Below, in pieces: positions 56,301 to 64,000 of a DNA stretch of 64,000 bases; within the stretch, counting starts at the first letter, position 1; each line of letters opens with the position of its first letter. This DNA is from an uncultured Flavobacteriaceae bacterium. Lineage in GTDB: Bacteria > Bacteroidota > Bacteroidia > Flavobacteriales > Flavobacteriaceae. Location: NCBI GenBank assembly GCA_947502635.1, contig CANNAN010000006.1, forward strand, positions 245,202 to 309,201. Direction: 5' to 3'. The notes below the pieces were generated by a model. It did no database searches. It had not been told where the DNA came from and worked only from the letters and a program-made list of their open reading frames with translations. The position numbers and the translations under genes were made by a program.

Positions 56301-58544
56301 ATGAGATATTATTTAATAATTATAGCCTCCGCTTTAATGAGTTGTTCTCAAAGTAAAGTTTCTACAAAAGAGAGTAACGTTGAAGAAAAATTTATAGACA
56401 GTGTACTAGCAACAATGTCCATAGATGATAAAATAGGGCAGACAAATTTGAGAGGAACATCTAGTAGAGCCAAAACCTTGTCCGACGAATTAAAGGAGGA
56501 TGTAAGGCAAGGAAAAGTAGGAGCGCTGCTAAATGTTATGAAGGTTGAATTTGTAGATGAACTTCAAAAAATAGCTGTAGAAGAAAGCCCTAGTAAGGTT
56601 CCTTTAATTTTTGGAAGGGATGTTATTCATGGGTTTAAAACAATATTTCCAATTCCCATTGGATTAGCTGCTTCTTGGGATACAGATGTTGCAAAATCAT
56701 CTTCTCGAATAGCAGCCATAGAAGCTAGTTCTGTCGGAATTCGTTGGACTTTTGCACCAATGTTAGATATTGCCAGAGATAGCCGTTGGGGCAGAATTGC
56801 AGAATCTCCTGGAGAAGATCCGTATTTGGCTTCTATTTTAGGAAAAGCCTATATTGAAGGGTTTCAAGGTGATTCTTTAAATAACCCAACAAGTATTGCG
56901 GCATGTGCTAAGCATTATATTGGATATGGAGCAGTTATAGGAGGTAGAGATTATAATACCACTATAATTCCAGAACCATTGTTACGCAATGTATATTTAC
57001 CTCCTTTCCAATCTGCTTTAGATGCAGGAGTCGCAACAGTCATGACTTCTTTTAATGAAATAAACGGTATTCCGGCAACAGGGAATGAATTTTTATTAAA
57101 ACAAGTTTTAAGAGATGAATTGAAATTTGATGGGTTAGTTGTAAGCGATTGGGATTCTGTTGTAGAAATGATTGCGCACGGTTATGCAAAAGATGAAAAA
57201 CAAGCTGGTGAACAGGCGGCTAATGCAGGAATGGACATGGAAATGACTAGTAGAGCATACGAACACCATCTAAAAGATTTAATAAAAGAAGGAAAGGTTG
57301 CAGAACATCAACTGGATGAATTTGTAAAAAACATATTAAGAATAAAGTTGAGGTTAGGCTTGTTTGAAACGCCATATCGAGATAAAAATAATGAAGCAAA
57401 TTTTTATAAAGAAACACATTTAGCAGCAGCAAAAGAGGCTGCAATTAAAAGTTCAGTATTGTTAAAAAATAGTGATATATTGCCTTTGTCAAGTGCTACA
57501 AAAGTAGCACTTATAGGACCCTTAGCGGATGCTCCTTTAGATCAAATGGGAACTTGGACGTTCGATGGTGAAAAAGAACATTCTATAACCCCTCTAAAAG
57601 CTTTTAAAGCAGCTAATATTAATTTTAAGTATATAAGAGCACTAACACATAGTAGAGATAAGTCTAAAAAGCAATTTCAAAAAGTGATCAATGACGTTAA
57701 AGGTTCAGATGTTATTGTTTTTGTTGCTGGAGAGGAGGCTATTTTATCGGGAGAAGCACATAGCAGGGCTACTATAGATTTACCAGGTGCTCAAGAAGAT
57801 TTAATAAAAGTATTGAGTAAAACAGGAAAACCTATTGTTTTAGTTATTATGGCAGGTAGACCAATTACTATAACAAAGATTATAGATGATGTCGATGCGG
57901 TTTTAATGTCTTGGCATCCTGGAACTATGGGAGGTGCTGCATTACAAGAAATTATTTACGGACTAAGAGAGCCAGAAGGTAGATTACCCCTATCTTGGCC
58001 AAAAGAAGCTGGTCAATTACCATATTTTTACAATCATAAAAGTACAGGAAGACCCGCTAATAAAAAGGATTATGTAGCTATGTATGATATTCCTGTCGGT
58101 GCTTGGCAAAGCTCTTTAGGGAATGACTCTCATTATTTAGATATTGGCTACACGCCACATTTTCCTTTTGGTTTTGGTTTGGGTTATACAGATTTTGAAT
58201 ATGATAATTTACAAATATCAAAAGATACTATAGGTTTTAATGAAATTCTAAATGTAAAGGTTTCTGTTACAAACGTAGGAGAGAGGACTGGTAAAGAAAT
58301 TGTACAGTTTTATACTCAAGATGTTGTGGGCAGTATTACACGACCAGTTAGAGAATTAAAAGGATTTCAACATGTAAATTTAAATGTTGGAGAAACTAAA
58401 GAGGTCACTTTTAAAGTATCTGCGGAGCAGTTAAAATTTACGAATCATAAAAAAATTCACGCTGCAGAAGCAGGTGATTTTAATATATGGGTAGGACCTG
58501 ATGCGGAATCAGGCTTGAAAGATACGTTCTATCTTAAAAAATAA
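56301..58544 (+). CDS. Family GH3 beta-glucosidase, BglX-like lipoprotein
   Basis: 747 residues from the ATG at 56301, which gives the lipoprotein signal MRYYLIIIASALMSCSQS; the longer ORF from 56259 would bury it. Landmarks: FGRDVIHGFKTIFPIPIGLA and FAPMLDIARDSRWGRIAESP with GEDPYLAS (BglX pattern), AKHYIGYG, nucleophile Asp 283 in GLVVSDWDSVVEM, and acid/base Glu in LSGEAHSRATIDLPG. It splits cellobiose- and laminaribiose-like beta-glucosides in the periplasm. It lies 68 bp after the first GH3 gene and 5 bp before gluconokinase. Two different GH3 types side by side suggest two linkages or chain lengths. Confidence 0.94.
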   Translation: MRYYLIIIASALMSCSQSKVSTKESNVEEKFIDSVLATMSIDDKIGQTNLRGTSSRAKTLSDELKEDVRQGKVGALLNVMKVEFVDELQKIAVEESPSKVPLIFGRDVIHGFKTIFPIPIGLAASWDTDVAKSSSRIAAIEASSVGIRWTFAPMLDIARDSRWGRIAESPGEDPYLASILGKAYIEGFQGDSLNNPTSIAACAKHYIGYGAVIGGRDYNTTIIPEPLLRNVYLPPFQSALDAGVATVMTSFNEINGIPATGNEFLLKQVLRDELKFDGLVVSDWDSVVEMIAHGYAKDEKQAGEQAANAGMDMEMTSRAYEHHLKDLIKEGKVAEHQLDEFVKNILRIKLRLGLFETPYRDKNNEANFYKETHLAAAKEAAIKSSVLLKNSDILPLSSATKVALIGPLADAPLDQMGTWTFDGEKEHSITPLKAFKAANINFKYIRALTHSRDKSKKQFQKVINDVKGSDVIVFVAGEEAILSGEAHSRATIDLPGAQEDLIKVLSKTGKPIVLVIMAGRPITITKIIDDVDAVLMSWHPGTMGGAALQEIIYGLREPEGRLPLSWPKEAGQLPYFYNHKSTGRPANKKDYVAMYDIPVGAWQSSLGNDSHYLDIGYTPHFPFGFGLGYTDFEYDNLQISKDTIGFNEILNVKVSVTNVGERTGKEIVQFYTQDVVGSITRPVRELKGFQHVNLNVGETKEVTFKVSAEQLKFTNHKKIHAAEAGDFNIWVGPDAESGLKDTFYLKK

Positions 58545-58549
58545 TATCA

Positions 58550-59026
58550 ATGATTATTATACTTTTAGGTGTTAGCGGCTGTGGAAAGACAACGATAGGT
58601 AAACAATTGTCTCAAAAAATGGAGATTCCCTTTTTTGATGGGGATGATTTTCATCCCAAAGCTAATATTAATAAAATGACGAAAGGTCTGTCTTTAAATG
58701 ATAATGATAGATCCCCTTGGTTACTTACTTTAGCCAATAAAATTGAAAAGTGGGCAGGAGATAAAGGTGCCATTTTAGCGTGCTCTGCTTTAAAGGAAAC
58801 TTATAGAACACTCCTATCTTCAAAGTTTAGTGATGTTATTTGGGTACATTTATCAGGAAGTCCAGATTTAATTAGAGACAGAATAGAAAAAAGAAGCGGA
58901 CATTTTATGAATACCGATTTACTTACTTCTCAATTTAATGATTTAGAAATTCCAGAATATGGAATTCGCGTAGATATTTCGGAATCACCCGAAAAAATTA
59001 TAGATAATATTATTTCAAAATTGTAA
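58550..59026 (+). CDS. gntK: Gluconokinase
   Basis: 158 residues, typical for GntK. P-loop GVSGCGKTT (7-15), FFDGDDFHPKANINKMTKG (substrate loop), DNDRSPWL, ACSALKETYR and WVHLSGSPDLIRDRIEKRSG with HFM are all present. It phosphorylates gluconate to 6-phosphogluconate in the cytoplasm. It lies 5 bp after the GH3 gene and 4 bp before gnd, so aldonate catabolism is wired into the glycan operon. Confidence 0.95.
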   Translation: MIIILLGVSGCGKTTIGKQLSQKMEIPFFDGDDFHPKANINKMTKGLSLNDNDRSPWLLTLANKIEKWAGDKGAILACSALKETYRTLLSSKFSDVIWVHLSGSPDLIRDRIEKRSGHFMNTDLLTSQFNDLEIPEYGIRVDISESPEKIIDNIISKL

Positions 59027-59030
59027 AAAC

Positions 59031-60425
59031 ATGAGCCAATCATTTTTTGGAGTTATAGGTTTGGGGGTTATGGGAAGCAGTTTAAGCTTAAACATTGCAG
59101 AAAAAGGGTATACATTGTCTGTATACAATAGAATAGCACCAGGAGAAGAACATAATGTTACAGATTTTTTGACTAAAGTAGACGATGCTATGCAGATACA
59201 AGGCTTTACAGAGCTAAAGGCATTTGTTAATTCTTTAGAACGTCCTAGAAAAATACTTATCATGATAAAGGCAGGTCATGCTATCGATGCTATAATAGAA
59301 GCATTAATACCTATTTTATCTGAAGGCGATATCTTGATTGATGGAGGTAATTCCCATTACTTAGATACAAATAAGAGAGCTGAATACTTAAAAAGCAAGC
59401 AGCTCCATTTTATAGGTTGTGGTGTTTCTGGAGGAGAAGAAGGCGCAAGAAAAGGACCATCTATAATGCCAGGGGGCGATAAGGAAAGTTATCGAATAAT
59501 AGCCCCAGTTTTAGAGACCATAGCAGCTAAAGATAATAAAGGAAACTCCTGTTGTACTTATATAGGAACCGAAGGCGCTGGTCATTTTGTGAAAATGGTT
59601 CACAATGGTATTGAATATGCCGAAATGCAATTGTTAGCCGAAATTTATGCATTACTATCAATAACTAAGAATAACGAAGAAATAGCAACTATTTTGTCCG
59701 ATTGGAATACTACAGATTTATCCAGTTACTTATTAGAAATAACCATTAATATTCTTAAAACAAAAGAAGCGGGTAAGTATATTTTGAACACAATTTTAGA
59801 TAAAGCTGGTAACAAGGGAACAGGTTCTTGGTCTACAAAAGCCGCTTTCGATTTAGGGACCGTGAATACGATGATGTCTTCTGCTGTTTTTGCACGTTAT
59901 ATCTCTTCTTTTAAAGATAAAAGAGAACAATTATCAAGTCTCATTAAGAAAGGAGTTAAAACTGTCGATTCCCCAGATGTTAATAGTTTAAAGAAGGCGT
60001 ATCGATTTGCTAGAGTTATCAATCACTATCAGGGATTTGAATTAATTAGACTGGCGTCTAATACATTTAATTGGTATTTAAACATATCTGAAATCGCTCG
60101 CATTTGGACGAATGGTTGTATTATTCGTTCTGAATTTATGGAGCAATCTGTTGAAGTATTTAAAAATTATGAAAGTTATTTAGATGAATCAAACTTATTA
60201 AAGCAATTAATTTCCACAGAAAAGGATATAACAAAGAGTATTACTTATAGTTTATCTCATAGAATTCCATTTGATACGTTTTGGTCGGCATACAATCATT
60301 GGATAGCTATTACAACCGAAAACTTACCAGCAAATTTAATACAGGCACAACGTGATTATTTTGGGGCGCATACCTATCAAAGAATAGATGCCTCAGAAAA
60401 TCAATTTTTTCATACTAATTGGTAA
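59031..60425 (+). CDS. gnd: 6-phosphogluconate dehydrogenase, decarboxylating
   Basis: 464 residues, full length (E. coli 468). NADP-binding GLGVMGSSL (10-18), substrate motifs VDGGNSHYLDT-like, GCGVSGGEEGARKGPSIMPG with G, catalytic KMVHNGIEYAEMQ, GNKGTGSWSTKAAFDLG and the terminal FGAHTYQRID...FHTNW. It oxidises 6-phosphogluconate to ribulose-5-phosphate and CO2. Directly between gntK and gntP. Confidence 0.97.
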   Translation: MSQSFFGVIGLGVMGSSLSLNIAEKGYTLSVYNRIAPGEEHNVTDFLTKVDDAMQIQGFTELKAFVNSLERPRKILIMIKAGHAIDAIIEALIPILSEGDILIDGGNSHYLDTNKRAEYLKSKQLHFIGCGVSGGEEGARKGPSIMPGGDKESYRIIAPVLETIAAKDNKGNSCCTYIGTEGAGHFVKMVHNGIEYAEMQLLAEIYALLSITKNNEEIATILSDWNTTDLSSYLLEITINILKTKEAGKYILNTILDKAGNKGTGSWSTKAAFDLGTVNTMMSSAVFARYISSFKDKREQLSSLIKKGVKTVDSPDVNSLKKAYRFARVINHYQGFELIRLASNTFNWYLNISEIARIWTNGCIIRSEFMEQSVEVFKNYESYLDESNLLKQLISTEKDITKSITYSLSHRIPFDTFWSAYNHWIAITTENLPANLIQAQRDYFGAHTYQRIDASENQFFHTNW

Positions 60426-60430
60426 TAATT

Positions 60431-61774
60431 ATGATAGATTTTTCTCTTTTAACTTCTGTATTATTAGGAGTCATAGTATTACTGATACTGATACTAAGAT
60501 TTAAAATACAAGCTTTTATAGCACTATTAATAGCCAGTATTCTTGTAGGGGTTTTGTCTGGAATGGCACCTTTAACAATTATAAAAACAATGCAAGAAGG
60601 TATGGGGAGTACACTTGGTTTTGTTGCTATGGTAGTAGGGTTGGGGGCTATATTTGGTGCTATTTTAGAGCATTCTGGAGGTGCCGAATCTTTAGCTACT
60701 TATTTATTAGCTAAGTTTGGAGAAAAGCGATCCTCTTGGGCATTAATGCTCACTGGTTTTATTGTAGCTATTCCAGTATTTTTTGATGTTGCTTTTATCA
60801 TTTTAGTTCCCATGATATATGCATTGCAAAGAAAAACAGGTAAATCTTTACTGCTTTATGGAATTCCTTTGTTAGCAGGATTAGCAATAACGCATTCGTT
60901 TATTCCTCCAACTCCAGGCCCTGTAGCAGTAGCCGATATTTTAAAGGCAGATTTAGGATGGGTTATCTTTTTCGGATTTTTAGCAGGAATTCCAACTGCC
61001 ATAATATGTGGACCTGTTTTTGGTAGATATATAGCAAAGAGAATTCATATATCGGCACCACAATTAGATGGCGACATTGTTGCTCTTAAAAAAACGCCTC
61101 CAGTGGGTATTATAATTAGTATTATTACTATTCCCATTTTTCTAATCGTTTTAAATACGGTTATGAACAGTCCTTTTTTTGGAGCGAATAGTATTCCAAA
61201 AAACATATTAGAATGGTTAGGTATGATTGGGCATCCTTTTTCGGCTTTAATAATAGCGAACCTGTTGGCTTGGTATTTATTAGGCATTCGAAGAGGGTTT
61301 TCTAAGGAACAATTGCTAAATATTAGCACTCAGTCTATGGCACCAGCAGGAATTATAATTTTATTAACAGGTGCTGGAGGTGTTTTTAAACAAATGCTTG
61401 TAAATACGGGAACAGGAGAAATGTTAGCAAACTATTTTGCAAATGAAGGTGTGAGTATTTTGCTGTTTGCGTTTTTGTCGGCAGCAATTATTCGTATTTT
61501 ACAAGGGTCGGCAACCGTTGCCATGATTACAGCAGCTGGACTTACAGCACCACTTTTGGCGGAGTCTGTTTCAGACCCTCAAAAGGCATTACTAGTCATT
61601 GTAGTAGCATCAGGAGCTAGTATCATGTCTCATGTTAATGATAGTGGGTTTTGGTTAGTCGGTAAATATTTAGGACTTTCGGAAAAACAAACTTTTAAAA
61701 GTTGGACAGTTATGACAACGCTGTTAGCAATTACTGGGTTTATTTGCGCCTCTATCTTATCCTTGTTCTTTTAG
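60431..61774 (+). CDS. gntP: Gluconate permease, GntP family
   Basis: 447 residues from the ATG at 60431, preferred over a TTG at 60419 that would overlap gnd. About 12-14 membrane segments. GntP family features: VGLGAIFGAILEHSGGAESL, IPVFFDVAFIILVPMIYAL, HSFIPPTPGPVAVADIL and LQGSATVAMITAAGL. It takes up gluconate or a close aldonate with protons. Its fusion to gntK and gnd on one transcript completes a gluconate-utilisation set. It is the last gene of the plus-strand block. Confidence 0.95.
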   Translation: MIDFSLLTSVLLGVIVLLILILRFKIQAFIALLIASILVGVLSGMAPLTIIKTMQEGMGSTLGFVAMVVGLGAIFGAILEHSGGAESLATYLLAKFGEKRSSWALMLTGFIVAIPVFFDVAFIILVPMIYALQRKTGKSLLLYGIPLLAGLAITHSFIPPTPGPVAVADILKADLGWVIFFGFLAGIPTAIICGPVFGRYIAKRIHISAPQLDGDIVALKKTPPVGIIISIITIPIFLIVLNTVMNSPFFGANSIPKNILEWLGMIGHPFSALIIANLLAWYLLGIRRGFSKEQLLNISTQSMAPAGIIILLTGAGGVFKQMLVNTGTGEMLANYFANEGVSILLFAFLSAAIIRILQGSATVAMITAAGLTAPLLAESVSDPQKALLVIVVASGASIMSHVNDSGFWLVGKYLGLSEKQTFKSWTVMTTLLAITGFICASILSLFF

Positions 61775-61942
61775 GATGATAAAAATAATGTAAACCCAAT
61801 ACAAATCTCAACCGACTAATAGTATTCATGTATTTTATAAATAGTGATTTATCACGTCGACTGAGCGAAACATAAGCGACGAGACATTTCAGAATGGTGA
61901 TTAATAATAAATCAACCTCACTTATTTAAATACAACAATTAA
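61775..61942. repeat. Degenerate copy of the flavobacterial intergenic repeat
   Basis: Within this 168-bp convergent gap, CACGTCGACTGAGCGAAAC (61853-61871) and GCGACGAGACATT resemble the CGACTGCGCTTGAA...GACA core of the elements at 6954 and 31755, flanked by GTGATTTATCAC-like short inverted repeats. Similarity is weak. No terminator hairpin with a T-run was found. Confidence 0.35.
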
Positions 61943-62575
61943 TTATTTCGCTTTAGTTATAGCCATTTTAACAGCAAGTCCAGTTAATACCGAAGCCATA
62001 AACCATTTCTGAATTCTTAGCCAAATAGGTTTTTTTGAGAACCAACTTGCCATTTTTGCAGCAGATATTACAATTAAAAAATTAATTGAAAAACTAATCA
62101 GTACTTGTACAATGCCGAGTTGAAAACTTTGACTCAAAATAGAACCGTACTCTGGTTTTATAAATTGAGGAAAAAAAGAAAGATAAAAGATCGCCATTTT
62201 TGGATTTAGGATATTGGTTAATAGTCCAATATTAAAAAGTTTAAGAGGTTTATCAGATTTTAAGTTTTGGTCGGCATCAAAAATTTTATTTTTAGATTTA
62301 ACAGTAGTATACGCTAAATATAACAAGTAACCTACACCAAGAAATTTAACCACCACAAATGCGTAGGGGACAGCAAAAAATATAGCTGTTAACCCAAAAG
62401 AAACCATAAGAATATGAAATAGGAATCCACACATCACTCCCAAAAGCGATATGATGCCTGCTTTTTTTCCTTGAGATAACGATCTTGAGATCAGATAAAT
62501 CATATTTGGTCCTGGTGAGAGTACCATAATTAATGATGCTAATGCAAATAATAATAAATCGTCGAGTGGTATCAT
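61943..62575 (-). CDS. LysE/RhtB-family translocator
   Basis: 210 residues with about six membrane segments. The family start is clear: LLLFALASLIMVLSPGPNMI followed by YLISRSLSQGKKAGI, and GLLTNILNPKMAIFYLSFFP is the second hallmark (NPK). Members export amino acids such as lysine, homoserine, threonine or leucine across the inner membrane. On the minus strand, convergent with the gluconate operon and 41 bp downstream of the RidA-like gene, with which it could be co-transcribed. Confidence 0.9.
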   Translation of the reverse strand: MIPLDDLLLFALASLIMVLSPGPNMIYLISRSLSQGKKAGIISLLGVMCGFLFHILMVSFGLTAIFFAVPYAFVVVKFLGVGYLLYLAYTTVKSKNKIFDADQNLKSDKPLKLFNIGLLTNILNPKMAIFYLSFFPQFIKPEYGSILSQSFQLGIVQVLISFSINFLIVISAAKMASWFSKKPIWLRIQKWFMASVLTGLAVKMAITKAK

Positions 62576-62616
62576 ATTTATATCTATTGTTTAGTTTATT
62601 ATTGTATCAATTTATT

Positions 62617-63171
62617 TTAATCTCTTATTTCAACGATAGCCTCTATTTCACAAGCAAGGTTAAAAGGCAAAGAGGACATGCCTACAGCAGAGCGGGCGTG
62701 TTTACCTCGTTCTCCAAATACTTCAAAGAATAAGTCGGTATAACCATTAATAACTTTTGGATGGTCTATAAAAGAGCCATCACAATTGACCATGCCTAAA
62801 ACTTTTACAACTTTTACAACCTTATTTAGGTCTCCTATTTCTTTTTTTAAGGTTGACAAATGTCTAATAGCAACTAATCTAGCTGCGTTATAACCTTGCT
62901 CTGTAGTTAAATCGGTTCCTATTTTTCCTGTAATTCGTTTACCGTTGAGAGCTACTGGTCCATTTCCTGATAAATAAATTAAATTATTGGTACGTGTAGC
63001 CATTTCTATATTAATGCCTGGAGGAAGTTTTCCAGATTTTAATTCAATTCCTAATTCAGATATTTTTTGTTCTACATCATAGTTATAAAGAGGTGTCGTG
63101 TTTTTTTGCTTTTTAACTTGTGATGTACAGTTTGATAATAGAATAAAAATTAAAATATATAAATGTTTCAT
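62617..63171 (-). CDS. RidA-family protein with lipoprotein signal
   Basis: 184 residues. RidA/YjgF proteins are normally about 130-residue cytoplasmic trimers; this one adds MKHLYILIFILLSNCTSQ, a lipoprotein signal with Cys 15, and a short linker before the RidA domain (about 45-182). Domain marks: NLIYLSGNGPVALNGKRITG, GYNAARLVAIRHLSTLKKEI, and HARSAVGMSSLPFNLACEIE with the usual substrate-binding Arg. The cytosolic proteins hydrolyse reactive enamine/imine intermediates. A membrane-anchored, exported version should act in the periplasm on something else. Upstream of the LysE-type exporter gene. Confidence 0.85.
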   Translation of the reverse strand: MKHLYILIFILLSNCTSQVKKQKNTTPLYNYDVEQKISELGIELKSGKLPPGINIEMATRTNNLIYLSGNGPVALNGKRITGKIGTDLTTEQGYNAARLVAIRHLSTLKKEIGDLNKVVKVVKVLGMVNCDGSFIDHPKVINGYTDLFFEVFGERGKHARSAVGMSSLPFNLACEIEAIVEIRD

Positions 63172-63414
63172 AAAGATGTTTTAGATAATGATAGCTTATC
63201 TACTTTTAATCAGTGTAAAAATGTTCGTACTAAATTAGCAAAAAGAAATAAGTTTATAACTTAATATTTGGTATTATTAATTGAGAAAATAAAGTTTAAC
63301 AGAACAATAAATAGATTAACAGACTTGTTTAAATCCTTATTTTAAATTTGGTATTGTTTCTTTAGCTATTGGTTTAATTGGTTATTATATTTACACGTTC
63401 TACAATTGAATAAT

Positions 63415-64000
63415 ATGAAGTTTTTCTTTTTGGTTATTTGTTTAATATTTTCAAATAACATTTTTTCACAAGAAGTTTCTATACCTACAAGGTTTCTTGA
63501 GGATGGTAGTATCTACAAAAACTTTAATGATTTCTCACAGCCTTTAGCTCAATTTAAAGAAAATGAAAAATGTATAGTTACCAGTTATTTAGGTAAGGAT
63601 ATCTATAAAGTAATATATAAAGAATGGGTAGGTTTTGTGGATTCTGACTTTTTATCGGTTAATGAAGACATGATGGATTTGTATTTCGCAAATGAAGAAA
63701 AAGAAAGAACTAAGGCTATTGGAGAAAAAGAAAAAAGGAGGAAAAAGATAGAAGAAATTATAAGAAAAAGGGAAGAAAGAGAAAAAAGAAAGCAAGATTC
63801 AATTTTAGAAATAAAAGAAGCCAAACGTCAGCAAGAGTTATTGATACAGGTCAAAAAGCATGAAGCTGAATTAAAAGAAAAACAAAGAGTTCAAGATTCA
63901 ATCAATCGGGTAGAAGCTGCTGTAAAACGACAACAAGAGTTAATATTGCAAGCCAAAAGACGTGAAGCCGAATTAAAAGAAAAGCAAAGGATTCAGGATT
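63415..64000 (+). CDS. Secreted coiled-coil repeat protein (3' end outside window)
   Basis: Starts at ATG 63415 and remains open to the window edge (195 codons). Signal peptide MKFFFLVICLIFSNNIFSQ, then a short domain (about 20-80) with GKDIYKVIYKEWVGFVDSDF, which looks SH3-like. From about residue 90 it is a highly charged coiled coil (Lys/Glu/Arg). Two copies of a 34-residue unit appear (about 138-171 and from 172), each opening with RQQEL and containing AELKEKQR; the DNA repeat has a 102-bp period (63826 and 63928). More copies may lie beyond the edge. Function unknown. Confidence 0.7.
   Translation, partial: MKFFFLVICLIFSNNIFSQEVSIPTRFLEDGSIYKNFNDFSQPLAQFKENEKCIVTSYLGKDIYKVIYKEWVGFVDSDFLSVNEDMMDLYFANEEKERTKAIGEKEKRRKKIEEIIRKREEREKRKQDSILEIKEAKRQQELLIQVKKHEAELKEKQRVQDSINRVEAAVKRQQELILQAKRREAELKEKQRIQD

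Noticed and set aside
60419..60430. TTG start for gntP overlapping gnd
   Set aside because: The ATG at 60431 gives the normal GntP length and N-terminus, and the extra codons add nothing conserved.

Overview
The window looks like chromosome from a member of the Flavobacteriaceae (phylum Bacteroidota), probably marine. The DNA is AT-rich. It carries a SusC/SusD pair, a hybrid two-component sensor-regulator, a C-terminal type IX secretion sorting domain and many lipoproteins. Promoters of the Bacteroidota form TAnnTTTG can be seen, and the one tRNA gene does not encode CCA. No species assignment is possible from the sequence alone.

Layout. 1-24,616 is mostly housekeeping and small metabolic units: a thioesterase with a TetR regulator flanked by two matching operators, clpB, a bacilliredoxin-like protein, an AraC-type membrane regulator, fumarylacetoacetase, glyA, an LRR/WGR/DUF4132 giant gene followed in frame by a second ORF without any ATG, two envelope proteins, and a galactose unit (galT, galK, aldose epimerase, GntR/LacI-type regulator, divergent sodium/sugar symporter). 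A tRNA-Arg(TCT) with its own promoter and terminator follows at 24,839. Next come a secreted beta-helix protein and a coupled lipoprotein on the minus strand; part of the lipoprotein is strikingly GC-rich.

29,285-61,774 is about 32 kb with every gene on the plus strand and reads as a large carbohydrate-utilisation region. It begins with a GntR-controlled operon (sugar-acid type MFS transporter, D-lyxose-isomerase-like cupin, TIM-barrel isomerase/epimerase, GlcG-like protein), interrupted by a 281-bp palindromic element. A hybrid two-component regulator follows, then a GH5 lipoprotein and an unusual kelch-DUF5060-glycosidase lipoprotein, preceded by a 21-bp-period direct repeat and a 31-residue membrane peptide. 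The next unit is an ECF sigma factor, an anti-sigma remnant, SusC, SusD, a large FG-GAP/ASPIC-UnbV lipoprotein and a seven-haem cytochrome c. The last unit is an esterase, two GH3 glycosidases, gluconokinase, 6-phosphogluconate dehydrogenase and gluconate permease.

How it may work together (inference): surface enzymes and SusCD bind and cut a beta-linked glycan, and the GH3 enzymes release monomers. The combination of a membrane multihaem cytochrome with a complete gluconate import and catabolic set suggests that some sugar is oxidised to aldonate outside the cytoplasm. No sugar dehydrogenase is recognisable, so this is a hypothesis. Two copies of a bipartite motif (CTACCC, 15 bp, GGGTCTTAAT) lie upstream of the SusCD unit and the esterase-GH3-gluconate unit and are candidate promoters for the local sigma factor. 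The classic outer-membrane signalling chain for that sigma factor appears degraded: the anti-sigma protein stops before its membrane segment and the SusC signalling domain is reduced to a fragment.

61,943-64,000 holds a LysE-type exporter, a RidA-family protein with a lipoprotein signal, and the start of a secreted coiled-coil repeat protein cut by the window edge.
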